A stretch of 64,000 nucleotides of DNA from Streptococcus pseudopneumoniae (GCF_001070715.1 NZ_JVRR01000103.1:1-64000), one strand, 5' to 3'; positions 24,419 through 34,138 are shown, counted from the stretch's first letter. Numbers and translations are program-made. The notes: generated from the sequence alone by a model not told the origin.

Positions 24419-25393
24419 TCACTCAAGGACTAAGTTCACTTGAGCAAACTGAATCCGCACTGTCGTTCCTGTACCGACCTCAGACTCGATACGAATCTGG
24501 TGCCCCAGTTCTTCAGAAATTTTCTTAGATAGGTAGAGACCAAGTCCAGATGACTGCTGGGTTAGGCGTCCATTATATCCTGAGAAACCACGTTCAAAGA
24601 CTCGGAGGACATCACTATTTTTTATACCAATTCCCGTATCCTTGATACAAAGCTCTTGCCCGTCCATATAAATCTCCAGACCACCTTCCTTGGTGTACTT
24701 GAGACTGTTTGAGATGATTTGCTCAATAACCACTAGCAGCCACTTTTTATCCGTCACGATTTCTTTATCAAGGTCATGTAGATTGACATTTAAGCCTTTT
24801 TGAATAAAGAAAAGAGCGTATTTACGAATTATTTCCTTGACCAAATCCTCGATTCGCACCTGCTTCAAGACCAAATCATCATGAAAACTTTCTAAACGCA
24901 GGTACTGTAAAACTAGATTGGTATAGGAATCAATCTTGAAAATTTCCTGTTCTAATTGCTGCTTCAGTTGGCGGTCGGCTACTTCTGCAACTAAGAGTTG
25001 ACTGGCTGCAATGGGGGTCTTTATCTGATGGACCCACAAGGTATAGTAATCCAGCAAATCCGTCAGTTTTCTTTCTGCGTCTGACCTCTGCTGATAGAGT
25101 TCCATCTCCCGCGCTTCTAATTTTTCTGCTAAAGCACTTTCCAAAGGAGACTTGGCTTCCCTCTCACCATAGAGAAGTTCCTGGCGATAGACCTGCATCT
25201 CCACCAATATATCCCAAGTGAAAAATAAGATGGTTACAAAGCAACACAAGAGGAAAAAGTAGAGAAAGTAAATTCCCAAACTGGCAAATAAAAACTGAAA
25301 GAGCAAAATCAGAAACGTCAAAGAAAGCAGATAGACAAACAGACGACTACGGGAGCGCAGATAGGCTAGAAAAAATTGTTTCCAATCAAGCAT
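24419..25393 (-). CDS. Sensor histidine kinase (intramembrane-sensing type)
   Basis: 324 residues. Two N-terminal helices (about 18-36 and 40-60) are joined by almost no outside loop, then the DHp domain with His122 in LWVHQIKTPIAA, and a C-terminal ATPase domain (NSLKYTKEGG, DTGIGI, GLGLYLSKKI). The lack of an extracellular sensor places it with the BceS/NsaS-like intramembrane kinases, often tied to cell-envelope stress. It overlaps the response regulator gene by 8 bases. The pair is the system usually called TCS01 in pneumococcus. No bacitracin-type ABC transporter adjoins it. Confidence 0.9.
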   Translation of the reverse strand: MLDWKQFFLAYLRSRSRLFVYLLSLTFLILLFQFLFASLGIYFLYFFLLCCFVTILFFTWDILVEMQVYRQELLYGEREAKSPLESALAEKLEAREMELYQQRSDAERKLTDLLDYYTLWVHQIKTPIAASQLLVAEVADRQLKQQLEQEIFKIDSYTNLVLQYLRLESFHDDLVLKQVRIEDLVKEIIRKYALFFIQKGLNVNLHDLDKEIVTDKKWLLVVIEQIISNSLKYTKEGGLEIYMDGQELCIKDTGIGIKNSDVLRVFERGFSGYNGRLTQQSSGLGLYLSKKISEELGHQIRIESEVGTGTTVRIQFAQVNLVLE

Positions 25394-26063
25394 GCTTCAG
25401 TCCGTACCCTATTCCTTTCTTGGTCTCGATAAATCCTACCAAACCCTGCTCTTCCAATTTTTTACGCAAACGAGCCACATTGACAGAGAGAGTATTATCA
25501 TCAATAAAAAAGTCGCTGTTCCAAAGTTCCCGCATGAGGTCGTCACGCGCTACAATATTGCCCGCATGCTCAAACAAAACGCGTAAAATCTGGAATTCAT
25601 TCTTGGTCAAATTTAAGACTTGCCCTTGATAATGTACATCCATTGATTTGGTATTGAGGATAACACCAGCGTATTCCAGTAAACTCTCGTCACGCCCAAA
25701 CTCATAGGAACGGCGCAACAAGCCCTGAACCTTGGCTAAAAGAACCTGCTGGTCAAAAGGTTTGGTCACAAAGTCATCCGCCCCCATATTGATTGCCATG
25801 ACAATATCCATAGCCTGGTCTCTCGAAGACAGAAACATGATGGGAACCTTAGAAATCTTGCGGATTTCCTGACACCAGTGATAGCCATTAAACAAGGGCA
25901 AACCAATATCCATGAGAACCAGATGAGGCTCCGACTGAACAAATAGACTCAAAACTTCCATAAAGTCTTCTACCAGAACCACTTCAAATCCCCATTCAGA
26001 GAGCATTTTCCCGACTTGTTGACGAATAACCTGATCATCTTCTACTAATAAAATCTTGTGCAT
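25386..26063 (-). CDS. OmpR-family response regulator
   Basis: 225 residues: receiver domain with phospho-acceptor Asp52 in LVLMDIGLP, TKPFD with the conserved Lys, and a C-terminal winged helix (about 130-225). It is the partner of the adjacent histidine kinase. I use the ATG giving MHKILLVEDD, preceded by AAAAGGAGAAGC; the frame is open 13 codons further upstream without a ribosome-binding site. The target genes are not evident in the window. Confidence 0.92.
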   Translation of the reverse strand: MHKILLVEDDQVIRQQVGKMLSEWGFEVVLVEDFMEVLSLFVQSEPHLVLMDIGLPLFNGYHWCQEIRKISKVPIMFLSSRDQAMDIVMAINMGADDFVTKPFDQQVLLAKVQGLLRRSYEFGRDESLLEYAGVILNTKSMDVHYQGQVLNLTKNEFQILRVLFEHAGNIVARDDLMRELWNSDFFIDDNTLSVNVARLRKKLEEQGLVGFIETKKGIGYGLKHA

Positions 26064-26218
26064 GCGCTTCTCCTTTTCTATTATTATAACAGATTTTTCC
26101 ATGCTAGAAGGCCAGAAACTGAATTTGACATAGCTTGTTTTTAGCCAACATAGTGAGGCAATCCTAGTAGCTAATTTGAGGGAAATTTGATAAGATAAAT
26201 AAAAAGAAAGGAGCTTTT

Positions 26219-27292
26219 ATGACCAATATTTTTGACTATCTGAAAGATGTCGCACACGCTTCCTTTTACGACCTTCCATTGAATGAGTTAGACATTCTAG
26301 CCTTAACAGAAACCACCTACTTACCCTTTTATAATCTGATCTCCACAAGTCCTCAGCGACTTTTAGACCTGGCACCTCAGGTTCCAAGAGAATCTAACAT
26401 GTTGACCAGCAAAAATCGCCTCCAGCTATTAGATGAACTAGCTCAACACAAACGCTTCAAAAATTGTAAACTCTCCCATTTTATCAATGACATTGATCCT
26501 GAACTGCAAAAACAATTTGCGGCTATGACCTACCGCCTCACTCTCGATACCTATCTGATTATCTTTCGTGGGACAGATGACAGTATCATTGGCTGGAAGG
26601 AAGATTTCCACCTAACCTATATGAAGGAAATTCCTGCTCAAAAGCACGCTCTCCGCTATTTAAAGAACTTTTTTGCCCACCATCCTAAGCAAAAGGTCAT
26701 TCTGGCCGGGCATTCCAAGGGAGGAAATCTAGCCATCTATGCGGCTAGTCAAATTGAGCAAAGCTTGCAAAATCAAATCACAGCAGTTTATACCTTTGAT
26801 GCGCCTGGTCTCCACAAAGAACTGACACAAGCTGCAAGCTATCAAGGGATAATGGATAGAACCAAGGTCTTCATCCCACAAGGATCTATTATCGGTATGA
26901 TGATGGAAATCCCTAACTACCAAATCATCGTGTACAGTACTGCCTTGGGTGGTATCGCCCAGCACGATACCTTTAGTTGGCAGATTGAGGACAAACACTT
27001 CGTCCAGCTGGATAAGACCAACAGTGATATCCAACAAGTCGACACAACCTTCAAAGAATGGGTGGCCACAGTCCCTGATGAGGAACTCCAGCTCTATTTC
27101 GACCTCTTCTTTGGCACCATTCTTGATGCTGGTATCACCTCTATCAATGACTTGGCTTCCTTCAAGGCGATTGAACACATTCATCATCTCTTTGTCCAAG
27201 CGCAATCCCTCACTCCAGAAGAAAGGGAAACCATGGGACGCCTCACCCAGTTATTGATTGATACCCGTTACCAAGCTTGGAAGAATAGATAA
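26219..27292 (+). CDS. Mbeg1-like (DUF2974) alpha/beta-hydrolase
   Basis: 357 residues with the lipase-type nucleophile elbow LAGHSKGGNLAIYAA (Ser166), an FRGTDDS oxyanion-side segment (117-123), and a later candidate acid/His region (AQHDTFSW). No signal peptide is present, so it is cytosolic. The family (Mbeg1-like, DUF2974) is common in streptococci and lactobacilli and its substrate is unknown; lipase/esterase is the best guess. The RBS is AAAGGAGC. Monocistronic. Confidence 0.78.
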   Translation: MTNIFDYLKDVAHASFYDLPLNELDILALTETTYLPFYNLISTSPQRLLDLAPQVPRESNMLTSKNRLQLLDELAQHKRFKNCKLSHFINDIDPELQKQFAAMTYRLTLDTYLIIFRGTDDSIIGWKEDFHLTYMKEIPAQKHALRYLKNFFAHHPKQKVILAGHSKGGNLAIYAASQIEQSLQNQITAVYTFDAPGLHKELTQAASYQGIMDRTKVFIPQGSIIGMMMEIPNYQIIVYSTALGGIAQHDTFSWQIEDKHFVQLDKTNSDIQQVDTTFKEWVATVPDEELQLYFDLFFGTILDAGITSINDLASFKAIEHIHHLFVQAQSLTPEERETMGRLTQLLIDTRYQAWKNR

Positions 27293-27333
27293 AAAGCTTA
27301 TGATAAGGTTTTTGCCTTTTCATAAGCTTTTCT
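27291..27333. terminator. Terminator between the DUF2974 and Rrf2 genes
   Basis: AAAAGCTTATGA and TCATAAGCTTTT pair around a loop rich in GGTTTTTGCC; T-runs on both sides suit the convergent genes. Confidence 0.8.
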
Positions 27334-27349
27334 TGTTTTAAAGAAAAAA

Positions 27350-27787
27350 TTACTCCTTCATCTGACTCTCTGCATCGGCCACGACTTGTTCTAAACTGGT
27401 CTGACCAAGTTCAGCCTCCATAGCCAGCTGGATTCTCTCCAATTTTTGATCCAAAACATCATGAATATGAGCTCCAACTGGACAATTTGGATTCGGATTG
27501 TCATGGAAACTGAAGAGTTGACCTGTCTTACCAAGACATTCGACCGCCTGATAAACATCTAAAAGACTAATGTCCTTAAGATCCTTGACAATCTCTGTTC
27601 CCCCTGTTCCGCGCGCGACTGAAATCAGCTCTGCCTTCTTCAACTGGGACAAGGTTTTTCTGATAATGACAGGATTGACCCCGACACTAGCAGCCAGAAA
27701 ATCACTGGTCACCTTGCTTTCCTTCCCCTCGAGGGCAATGATTATCAGCATATGAGTCGCAATTGTAAATCTACTTGGAATTTGCAT
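27350..27787 (-). CDS. Rrf2-family transcriptional regulator
   Basis: 145 residues: N-terminal winged helix (SDFLAASVGVNPVIIRKTLSQLKKAELI) and a coiled dimerisation helix at the C-terminus. Only two cysteines (in VECLG and NPNCPVG) are visible, fewer than the three used for [Fe-S] binding in IscR/NsrR. It therefore resembles the cluster-free YwnA/CymR-like branch. Target genes are unknown. Confidence 0.85.
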   Translation of the reverse strand: MQIPSRFTIATHMLIIIALEGKESKVTSDFLAASVGVNPVIIRKTLSQLKKAELISVARGTGGTEIVKDLKDISLLDVYQAVECLGKTGQLFSFHDNPNPNCPVGAHIHDVLDQKLERIQLAMEAELGQTSLEQVVADAESQMKE

Positions 27788-27862
27788 CCTCTTCTCCTTT
27801 TTACGAGGCTCCCCTGCCTCTACTCTTCTTTTTCTTTTATTATACCCTTTTAAGTTGTAATG

Positions 27863-28705
27863 TCAATCGTTACCACCTTTTAACCAGGCATCTAATTCCC
27901 TATCATAGCCCTCTTTCTGGGCCAATTCTCTCAGAAATTCCTGATTGTGAGTATGATGGATACCATTAACCAGACTTTCGTAGTAAACCTCAAAATAGGG
28001 AAGTTTCAGGTCTTTAGCCAGCTGCAATTCAGCTGCCACATCATAGTCTACCCGTCGGAAGTCCATATCTACCAAGCCCTTGTCATCAAACTCCAAAATC
28101 ATATACTGAGCTCGCAAGTCCTTCCGTAGCTGAGCGTCCAAAAAGAAAGGTTGCCCAATCGAACCTGGATTGACAATCAATTGCCCACCAGTCCCGTAAC
28201 GAAGCAACTGCTGGTGAATATGACCATAAACAGCAATATCACAAGGTGGATTGGTCACCAAGCGGTCAAAATCCTCTTGCGCTCCAGTATGAATCAACTC
28301 TCGCCCCCAATTCTTATCAGGCAAATGATGGCTAATTCCCACCGTCAAATCCCCAAACTGACGATGGATCTGGAGTGGTTGATTGTGGAGCAGTTCAATT
28401 TCTTCTAGGGAAATTTCCTCTAAAACATACTGGCACTGGCGCAAGAGATAGCGTTGACTGGGACGAGTACTATCCAATTCCTTACGGACACCATGCCACA
28501 GACTATCTTCCCAGTTCCCCAGAACTCTAGCCGTAATCGGTAGTTGAGCCAACAAGTCCAAAATCCTTCTACGCCCTGTCCCTGGCATGAGAATGTCTCC
28601 CAAAAGCCAGTATTCATCCACTCCTAGCTGCCGAGCATCTGCCAAAACAGACTCCAAGGCGGTGGTATTTCCATGAATATCTGAAAGAAGAGCTATTTTC
28701 GTCAT
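27863..28705 (-). CDS. Metallophosphoesterase (calcineurin-like)
   Basis: 280 residues. The two-metal site motifs are visible: SDIHGN near the N-terminus, GDILMPG, GNWED, and a C-terminal VYGHIHQQ with NPGSIGQP. The start follows GAGGAG by 8 bases. It resembles bacterial YfcE/MJ0936-type phosphodiesterases of unknown substrate. Its promoter region is shared with divergent psaR. Confidence 0.83.
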   Translation of the reverse strand: MTKIALLSDIHGNTTALESVLADARQLGVDEYWLLGDILMPGTGRRRILDLLAQLPITARVLGNWEDSLWHGVRKELDSTRPSQRYLLRQCQYVLEEISLEEIELLHNQPLQIHRQFGDLTVGISHHLPDKNWGRELIHTGAQEDFDRLVTNPPCDIAVYGHIHQQLLRYGTGGQLIVNPGSIGQPFFLDAQLRKDLRAQYMILEFDDKGLVDMDFRRVDYDVAAELQLAKDLKLPYFEVYYESLVNGIHHTHNQEFLRELAQKEGYDRELDAWLKGGND

Positions 28706-28755
28706 ATCCATCTCCTCGTTTTTTCTCTTGCAATAAGTATAACATAAAAAGTCAC

Positions 28756-28779
28756 AGCTAGAGAAATCTAGCTTTTTTT
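28756..28779 (+). terminator. Terminator-like hairpin directly upstream of psaR
   Basis: AGCTAG-AGAAAT-CTAGCT followed by T7, pointing rightward. No rightward gene precedes it; it overlaps the presumed psaR promoter region. Confidence 0.5.
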
Positions 28780-28816
28780 GATATACTAGATAAAGATATT
28801 AGACAAGAGGAAACGA

Positions 28817-29467
28817 ATGACCCCGAATAAAGAAGACTATCTAAAATGTATTTATGAAATTGGCACAGACCTGCATAAAATCACCAACAAGGAAATTGCT
28901 GCCCGCATGCAAGTCTCTCCCCCTGCCGTAACTGAAATGATTAAACGGATGAAAAGTGAAAATCTCATCCTCAAGGACAAGGAATGTGGCTATCTACTGA
29001 CTGACCTCGGCCTCAAACTGGTCTCTGAGCTCTATCGCAAACACCGCTTGATTGAAGTTTTTCTAGTCCATCATTTAGACTATACGAGTGATCAGATTCA
29101 CGAGGAAGCTGAAGTCTTGGAACATACTGTATCGGACCTCTTCGTGGAAAGACTGGATAAACTGCTCGGATTCCCCAAGACCTGCCCCCACGGAGGAACC
29201 ATTCCAGCCAAGGGAGAACTTCTGGTTGAAATCAATAACCTACCACTAGCTGATATCAAGGAAGCTGGATCCTACCGTCTGACTCGGGTACACGATAGTT
29301 TTGACATTCTCCATTATCTGGACAAGCACTCACTTCACATCGGAGATCCGCTCCAAGTCAAGCAGTTTGATGGCTTCAGCAATACCTTCACTATCCTTAG
29401 TAAAGACGAGGATTTACAAGTGAATATGGACATTGCCAAACAACTCTATGTCGAGAAAATCAGCTAA
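28817..29467 (+). CDS. psaR: Manganese-dependent repressor PsaR (DtxR/MntR family)
   Basis: 216 residues: N-terminal winged helix (EIAARMQVSPPAVTEMIKRMKSENL), a central dimerisation and metal-binding domain (CGYLLTDLG, HRLIEVFLVHHL, HEEAEVLEH) and a C-terminal SH3/FeoA-like domain from about 145. With Mn2+ bound it represses the Mn importer psaBCA and surface-protein genes; zinc counteracts it. The operator it is expected to use stands at 36279-36292, 7 kb away. The RBS is AAGAGGAAACG. Confidence 0.92.
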   Translation: MTPNKEDYLKCIYEIGTDLHKITNKEIAARMQVSPPAVTEMIKRMKSENLILKDKECGYLLTDLGLKLVSELYRKHRLIEVFLVHHLDYTSDQIHEEAEVLEHTVSDLFVERLDKLLGFPKTCPHGGTIPAKGELLVEINNLPLADIKEAGSYRLTRVHDSFDILHYLDKHSLHIGDPLQVKQFDGFSNTFTILSKDEDLQVNMDIAKQLYVEKIS

Positions 29468-29487
29468 TTTCTCAAGTCCCCTACCAA

Positions 29488-29517
29488 CCCTGAAAGTTTT
29501 ATTTTCAGGGTTTTTTT
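29488..29517 (+). terminator. Intrinsic terminator of psaR
   Basis: CCCTGAAA and TTTTCAGGG pair around a short loop, with T7 after. Confidence 0.9.
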
Positions 29518-29630
29518 ATCTATTTTTTATATCAAAAAAGATAGTAAACGTTTTCATCCTTCGACTAAATATTGTATAATAATTATATAAAGCATTACGT
29601 CACTAACAGATGAAAAAAGGAGGTCTTATC

Positions 29631-30044
29631 ATGAAAAACATCATCTTCATCAAAACCATTCAACTCCTTGTCATTGATGGAATCATGCTGGCATTTTTGG
29701 CATTTAAAGAGGAGCTTACTTGGGACTGGATTTTGATTTATAGCGGTTGGCTCATTTTCTTTCATCCTGTGCTATTGACCTATCTTTCCAACCAACTTTG
29801 TGACCACTTTAGTCACCTCTATTCCCAGATTAGACCGAGATTCTGGCTTTTTGCCTTACAAATCCTTCTATGGGATAGCCTGATCATTCTCTCTTTGCTA
29901 TTTTTAAGGAGTGTCCCACTTTTCCTTCAGGGAACTCTCCTCATCCTAGGACATCTCATCCCTTCCTATCGCACCTGCCAAATCCTGAAAAGAGACTTCC
30001 CCCAAGCCTATCAAGAACCGATTTCATTTTGGAATATTTTATGA
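29631..30044 (+). CDS. Small membrane protein, unrecognised
   Basis: 137 residues with about four hydrophobic helices (about 5-24, 33-52, 78-97, 100-118). No motif is recognised. The start (MKNIIFIKT) follows AAAGGAGG at the right distance; an upstream in-frame ATG overlaps the ribosome-binding site itself. It has its own promoter region, AT-rich with TATAAT-like TATATAAAG, and its own terminator. The orientation is the same as psaR, with a strong terminator between them. Confidence 0.65.
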   Translation: MKNIIFIKTIQLLVIDGIMLAFLAFKEELTWDWILIYSGWLIFFHPVLLTYLSNQLCDHFSHLYSQIRPRFWLFALQILLWDSLIILSLLFLRSVPLFLQGTLLILGHLIPSYRTCQILKRDFPQAYQEPISFWNIL

Positions 30045-30052
30045 TAGATGAG

Positions 30053-30079
30053 AAAAACCAAGCCGGCTGGCTTGGTCTT
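30053..30079. terminator. Terminator between the membrane gene and dtd
   Basis: AACCAAGCCGGCTGGCTTGGT: CCAAGCC pairs with GGCTTGG, with A-runs and T-runs on the two sides. Confidence 0.8.
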
Positions 30080-30081
30080 TC

Positions 30082-30525
30082 TTATCTATTTTTCGTATCA
30101 AGAATAATGGTGACTGGTCCGTCATTGACCAGCTCAACCTGCATATCCGCTCCAAAGATACCTGTCTGAACGGGCACTTCTTGCTCTAATTTTTGATTGA
30201 ATGCATCATAGAAGTCTGATGCCATATCAGGCTTGGCTGCGCCTGTAAAGGCTGGACGATTGCCTTTCTTAGTATCCGCAAAAAGGGTAAACTGAGAAAT
30301 AGAAAGGATTTCTCCTTCAATATCTTTGACAGACAGGTTCATCTTGCCTTCTGCGTCTGAAAAAATCCGCATGTTGACGAGCTTTCTCACAGCATAGTCC
30401 AAATCTTCCTCTTGGTCCTCTGGTCCAACACCAACCAGCAATAAGAGCCCTTGATTAATTTTTCCCTGAACCTGACCTTCGATACTCACTTGGGCTTTTG
30501 TAACCCTTTGGATAATGATTTTCAT
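30082..30525 (-). CDS. dtd: D-aminoacyl-tRNA deacylase
   Basis: 147 residues; removes D-amino acids (and Gly) mis-attached to t[11 protein letters not shown] and the C-terminal [11 protein letters not shown], with the cross-subunit Gly-cisPro motif GP, are present. It sits 29 bases downstream of the rel gene, a pairing conserved in Firmicutes. Confidence 0.95.
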   Translation of the reverse strand: MKIIIQRVTKAQVSIEGQVQGKINQGLLLLVGVGPEDQEEDLDYAVRKLVNMRIFSDAEGKMNLSVKDIEGEILSISQFTLFADTKKGNRPAFTGAAKPDMASDFYDAFNQKLEQEVPVQTGIFGADMQVELVNDGPVTIILDTKNR

Positions 30526-30554
30526 AATAGCCTTTCTAGTAAGAGCTAGGGCAA

Positions 30555-32777
30555 TTAACCGTTAGTCCGTTTGACAGAGTAAACTTCTGGCACACTCTTA
30601 ATCTTATCCACAACCGAAGTCAGCGTCGAGAGGTTGGCAATGCCGAAGGATACATGGATATTAGCAAACTTCATATCCTTGGTTGGTTGAGCGTTGACTG
30701 TTGAGATATTCTTAGTTGTGTTTGAAAGAACTTGCAGTACATCGTTCAATAGTCCTGTACGGTTGAGGCCATAAATATCGATATGGGCCATATACTCCTT
30801 ATTTGAGCTAGAGTACTGGTCTTCCCACTCCACATCAAGAAGGCGTTGCTCGTAGTTTTCTTGGGCACGCAGGTTCATACAGTCCACACGGTGAATAGCC
30901 ACACCACGACCCTTGGTAATGTAGCCGACAATATCATCGCCAGGAACAGGATTACAACACTTGGCAATCCGCACTAGGAGACCTGAGGCTCCTTCAATGA
31001 CCACACCACCCTCATGCTTAACCTTGAGGGTTTCTTTGTTCTCAACCTTAACCTCGCCACCTTTGACAAGTTCTTCTGCCTCAGCCTTGGCCTTGGCACG
31101 TTCTTCTTCACGACGTTCCTTTTCAGTCAGACGGTTAAAGACAGTAATGGCACCGATTTCGCCAAAACCAATGGCCGCAAAGAGAGATTCTTCTGTCTTG
31201 TAGCTGGTCTTTTGCAGAACTTGGTCCATATGGCGCTTGTCCATGAATTTACTAGCCACATAACCATTTTCTTGGAACTGAGCCATCAACATCTCACGAC
31301 CCTTATTGACAGACAATTCCTTATCTTGGTTTTTAAAGAACTGACGAATCTTGTTGCGGGCCTTGCTGGTCTTGACCATATTGAGCCAGTCTCGGCTCGG
31401 TCCAAAGGAGTTCGGGTTGGTGACAATTTCAACCTGATCCCCTGTCTTGAGCTTGGTTGTCAGTGGAACCATACGACCATTGACCTTGGCACCTGTCGCT
31501 TTTTCACCGACTTTGGTATGGATTTCATAGGCAAAGTCAATCGGTCCTGAATCTTTTGGAAGGGAACGGACAGCTCCATCTGGGGTAAAGACATAAATCT
31601 CCTCAGCCAGATAGTTTTCCTTGACAGAGTCAACAAATTCCTTGGCATCATCAGCCTGGTCTTGGAGCTCCATCATCTCCTTGATCCAGTTCATCCCAAT
31701 AGTCGATTCCTTGCTGTTAACCTGCCCCTTAACGCCTTTCTTATAAGCCCAGTGAGCCGCAACCCCGTACTCAGCCACCTCGTGCATGGCCTTGGTTCGA
31801 ATCTGGAATTCGATCGGCCCTTTTGGCCCATAAACAGTCGTATGGATAGACTGATAACCATTGGCCTTGCGATTAGCGATATAGTCTTTAAAGCGACCAG
31901 GCATCGGTTTCCAAAGCTCATGCACATAACCCAACATGGCGTAAACATCACTTTGGGTGTCTAAAATACAACGAATAGCAATCAGGTCATAGATTTCCTC
32001 AAAACGCTTTCTCTTGTCCTGCATTTTGCGGAAAATCGAGTAAATATGCTTGGGACGACCGTAAATCTTCCCTTTCAAGTGACGATCCGTCGTATATTCC
32101 TCTAATTTTGTGACCACCTCATCCACCAAGGCCTCACGCTCTCTGCGCTTTTCCTTCATCATATGGGTAATCTTGTAAAACTCCGTTGGATTGAGATAAC
32201 GGAAAGACAGGTCTTCCAATTCCCATTTGACACTGGAAATCCCCAGACGGTGGGCAAGTGGGGCATAGATTTCCATGGTTTCTTTGGAAATACGCTCCTG
32301 CTTGTCTTTTCGAAGGTGTTTCAGGGTTCGCATATTGTGCAAGCGGTCAGACAGTTTGACCAAGATAACACGGATGTCCTCAGACATGGCCATGAGCATC
32401 TTGCGATGATTTTCAGCTAACTGTTCTTCATGAGATTTATACTTAACCTTACCGAGCTTGGTAACCCCATCGACAATCACCCGCACATCAGGACCAAACT
32501 CTCTTTCCAAATCGTCCAAGGTCGCATCTGTATCCTCCACCACATCATGCAAGAAACCACAAGCTACCGTTACGGCATCCAGCTTGAGTTTGGCTAAAAT
32601 ACCTGCCACTTGGATGGGGTGAATGATATAAGGTTCACCTGATTTACGATATTGACCACTGTGGCAATCCACAGCATAGACCAAGGCCTTATGGACAAAA
32701 TGGACATCCTCTTCTGTTAAATATTCTTTGGTTAAAGCGACAACTTCTTCGCCTGTTAAATTCACTTCTTTTGGCAT
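30555..32777 (-). CDS. relA: Bifunctional (p)ppGpp synthetase/hydrolase, RSH family
   Basis: 740 residues. The HD hydrolase domain holds His53 and the His77-Asp78 pair (FLHDVVEDT). The synthetase domain has [11 protein letters not shown], then a TGS domain ([12 protein letters not shown]), a helical/zinc-finger region ([12 protein letters not shown]), and a C-terminal ACT domain. The intact HD motif and full length suggest a bifunctional enzyme that makes and degrades the alarmone in the stringent response. It heads an operon with dtd. Confidence 0.95.
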   Translation of the reverse strand: MPKEVNLTGEEVVALTKEYLTEEDVHFVHKALVYAVDCHSGQYRKSGEPYIIHPIQVAGILAKLKLDAVTVACGFLHDVVEDTDATLDDLEREFGPDVRVIVDGVTKLGKVKYKSHEEQLAENHRKMLMAMSEDIRVILVKLSDRLHNMRTLKHLRKDKQERISKETMEIYAPLAHRLGISSVKWELEDLSFRYLNPTEFYKITHMMKEKRREREALVDEVVTKLEEYTTDRHLKGKIYGRPKHIYSIFRKMQDKRKRFEEIYDLIAIRCILDTQSDVYAMLGYVHELWKPMPGRFKDYIANRKANGYQSIHTTVYGPKGPIEFQIRTKAMHEVAEYGVAAHWAYKKGVKGQVNSKESTIGMNWIKEMMELQDQADDAKEFVDSVKENYLAEEIYVFTPDGAVRSLPKDSGPIDFAYEIHTKVGEKATGAKVNGRMVPLTTKLKTGDQVEIVTNPNSFGPSRDWLNMVKTSKARNKIRQFFKNQDKELSVNKGREMLMAQFQENGYVASKFMDKRHMDQVLQKTSYKTEESLFAAIGFGEIGAITVFNRLTEKERREEERAKAKAEAEELVKGGEVKVENKETLKVKHEGGVVIEGASGLLVRIAKCCNPVPGDDIVGYITKGRGVAIHRVDCMNLRAQENYEQRLLDVEWEDQYSSSNKEYMAHIDIYGLNRTGLLNDVLQVLSNTTKNISTVNAQPTKDMKFANIHVSFGIANLSTLTSVVDKIKSVPEVYSVKRTNG

Positions 32778-32934
32778 CTCTACTCTCCAATTCTTCCTAC
32801 CATTTTATCACTTTTTTAAGAATATGAAAACTAGATTGGAACAGAATAAGAAAAAAATAATTCAGAATTGCTTGATAATTCTGAATTATTAGTCTATAAT
32901 ATATTACGAAGTTAGATTTTAAACTTAGGTGATA

Positions 32935-33073
32935 GAAGGAGAGATAGAAGAACGGAAACCATATTGTAACCGAAAGACTTTCTGACTTCCCCAATTCCAT
33001 TGAAGATACGAAAGATAAACGGTGGAACTCGTGTCACATACACTGGTACCTTGACTGGATTTTGGAATTAAAA
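32935..33073 (+). pseudogene. Possible decayed paralogue of the next small secreted protein
   Basis: Two overlapping frames look related to the following intact gene. One reads LSDFPNSIEDTKDKR (compare LPNRITYSEYSDKR), and the +1 frame continues GGTRVTYTGTLTGFWN stop (compare GGTLNIT and ATYEGQLTP). The N-terminal part is not recognisable. The match is short and the alignment was made by eye. The rest of the gene-free stretch 32778-33121 is AT-rich, with a TATAAT at about 32896. Confidence 0.35.
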
Positions 33074-33121
33074 ATCCTCAAGATGCTTTCTTTTATCCTT
33101 TAGTTTATAAGGAGAACGCCT

Positions 33122-33382
33122 ATGAAAAAAACTGCTATTTCTATCTTTTCTCTCCTAGTGTTAGGAGTTTGCTGCCTGTTCCTATTCAGCCAGCAAAGCT
33201 ATAAAAAAACAGTCGTTCAATACTATGCTAACGACCAGAACCTGCCCAATAGGATAACTTATAGTGAATATAGTGACAAACGAGAAGCCAACTACGGTGG
33301 CACTCTAAACATCACATCTATCAAACAAGCTAATGACGGAGTTTATGCAACCTATGAAGGGCAATTGACACCTCTCCAATAG
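33122..33382 (+). CDS. Small secreted or membrane-anchored protein, unrecognised
   Basis: 86 residues. The N-terminal 27 form a signal peptide or anchor (Lys-Lys then a hydrophobic core containing CC). The mature part is polar with likely beta strands (RITYSEYSDKREANYGGTLNITSIK, VYATYEGQLTP). A strong ribosome-binding site (AAGGAGAACGCC) supports expression. No known family is recognised. It may be a surface-exposed or bacteriocin-like small protein, but nothing proves either. Confidence 0.6.
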   Translation: MKKTAISIFSLLVLGVCCLFLFSQQSYKKTVVQYYANDQNLPNRITYSEYSDKREANYGGTLNITSIKQANDGVYATYEGQLTPLQ

Positions 33383-33508
33383 TGATAAATTGATAACCAG
33401 CCTGTCTTCATCCAGTCATGCTGGTTTTTAAGTTCATTTTAAATCCTTACCTATTCTCCCTAACTGTGCTATACTTAATTTAGTACATTCTTTGAGATTG
33501 GAGCTAGT

Positions 33509-34138
33509 ATGAAAATCCATAAAACTGTGAATCCTGTTGCTTATGAAAATACCTATTACTTGGAAGGCGAAAAGCACCTTATCGTAGTAGATCCTGGTAG
33601 TCATTGGGAAGCCATTCGTCAGACAATCGAGAAGATCAACAAACCGATCTGCGCTATTCTCCTGACCCACGCCCATTATGACCATATCATGAGTCTGGAT
33701 TTGGTTCGCGAGACTTTTGGCAATCCTCCTGTCTATATCGCAGAGAGTGAAGCCAGCTGGCTCTATACTCCTGTCGATAATCTCTCTGGTCTCCCTCGCC
33801 ACGATGATATGGCAGATGTGGTCGCAAAACCAGCTGAACACACCTTTGTCTTTCATGAAGAATACCAACTGGAGGAATTTCGTTTCACTGTCTTGCCAAC
33901 ACCAGGTCACTCTATCGGTGGTGTTTCCCTAGTATTTCCTGATGCTCACCTAGTCTTGACAGGTGATGCTCTTTTCCGTGAAACAATCGGACGGACAGAT
34001 CTTCCAACTGGTAGTACGGAGCAACTTCTCCATAGTATCAAAACCCAACTTTTCACCCTACCAAACTACGACGTCTATCCAGGACATGGTCCAGCTACTA
34101 CTATCGCTCATGAAAAGACCTTTAATCCTTTTTTCTAG
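33509..34138 (+). CDS. MBL-fold metallohydrolase (glyoxalase II-like)
   Basis: 209 residues. The zinc motif is THAHYDHI (His54, His56, Asp58, His59). Downstream ligands are in LPTPGHSIGG, LTGDALF and the C-terminal VYPGHGPAT. The short length without the glyoxalase II C-terminal helical domain points to the YcbL/YqgX-type hydrolases. RBS is GATTGGAG. Monocistronic; substrate unproven. Confidence 0.88.
   Translation: MKIHKTVNPVAYENTYYLEGEKHLIVVDPGSHWEAIRQTIEKINKPICAILLTHAHYDHIMSLDLVRETFGNPPVYIAESEASWLYTPVDNLSGLPRHDDMADVVAKPAEHTFVFHEEYQLEEFRFTVLPTPGHSIGGVSLVFPDAHLVLTGDALFRETIGRTDLPTGSTEQLLHSIKTQLFTLPNYDVYPGHGPATTIAHEKTFNPFF

Noticed and set aside
33018-33034. AACGGTGGAACTCGTG resembles a T-box motif.
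   Set aside because: No stem I, specifier or terminator surrounds it. The same bases read as GGTR in a frame similar to the next gene, which explains them better.
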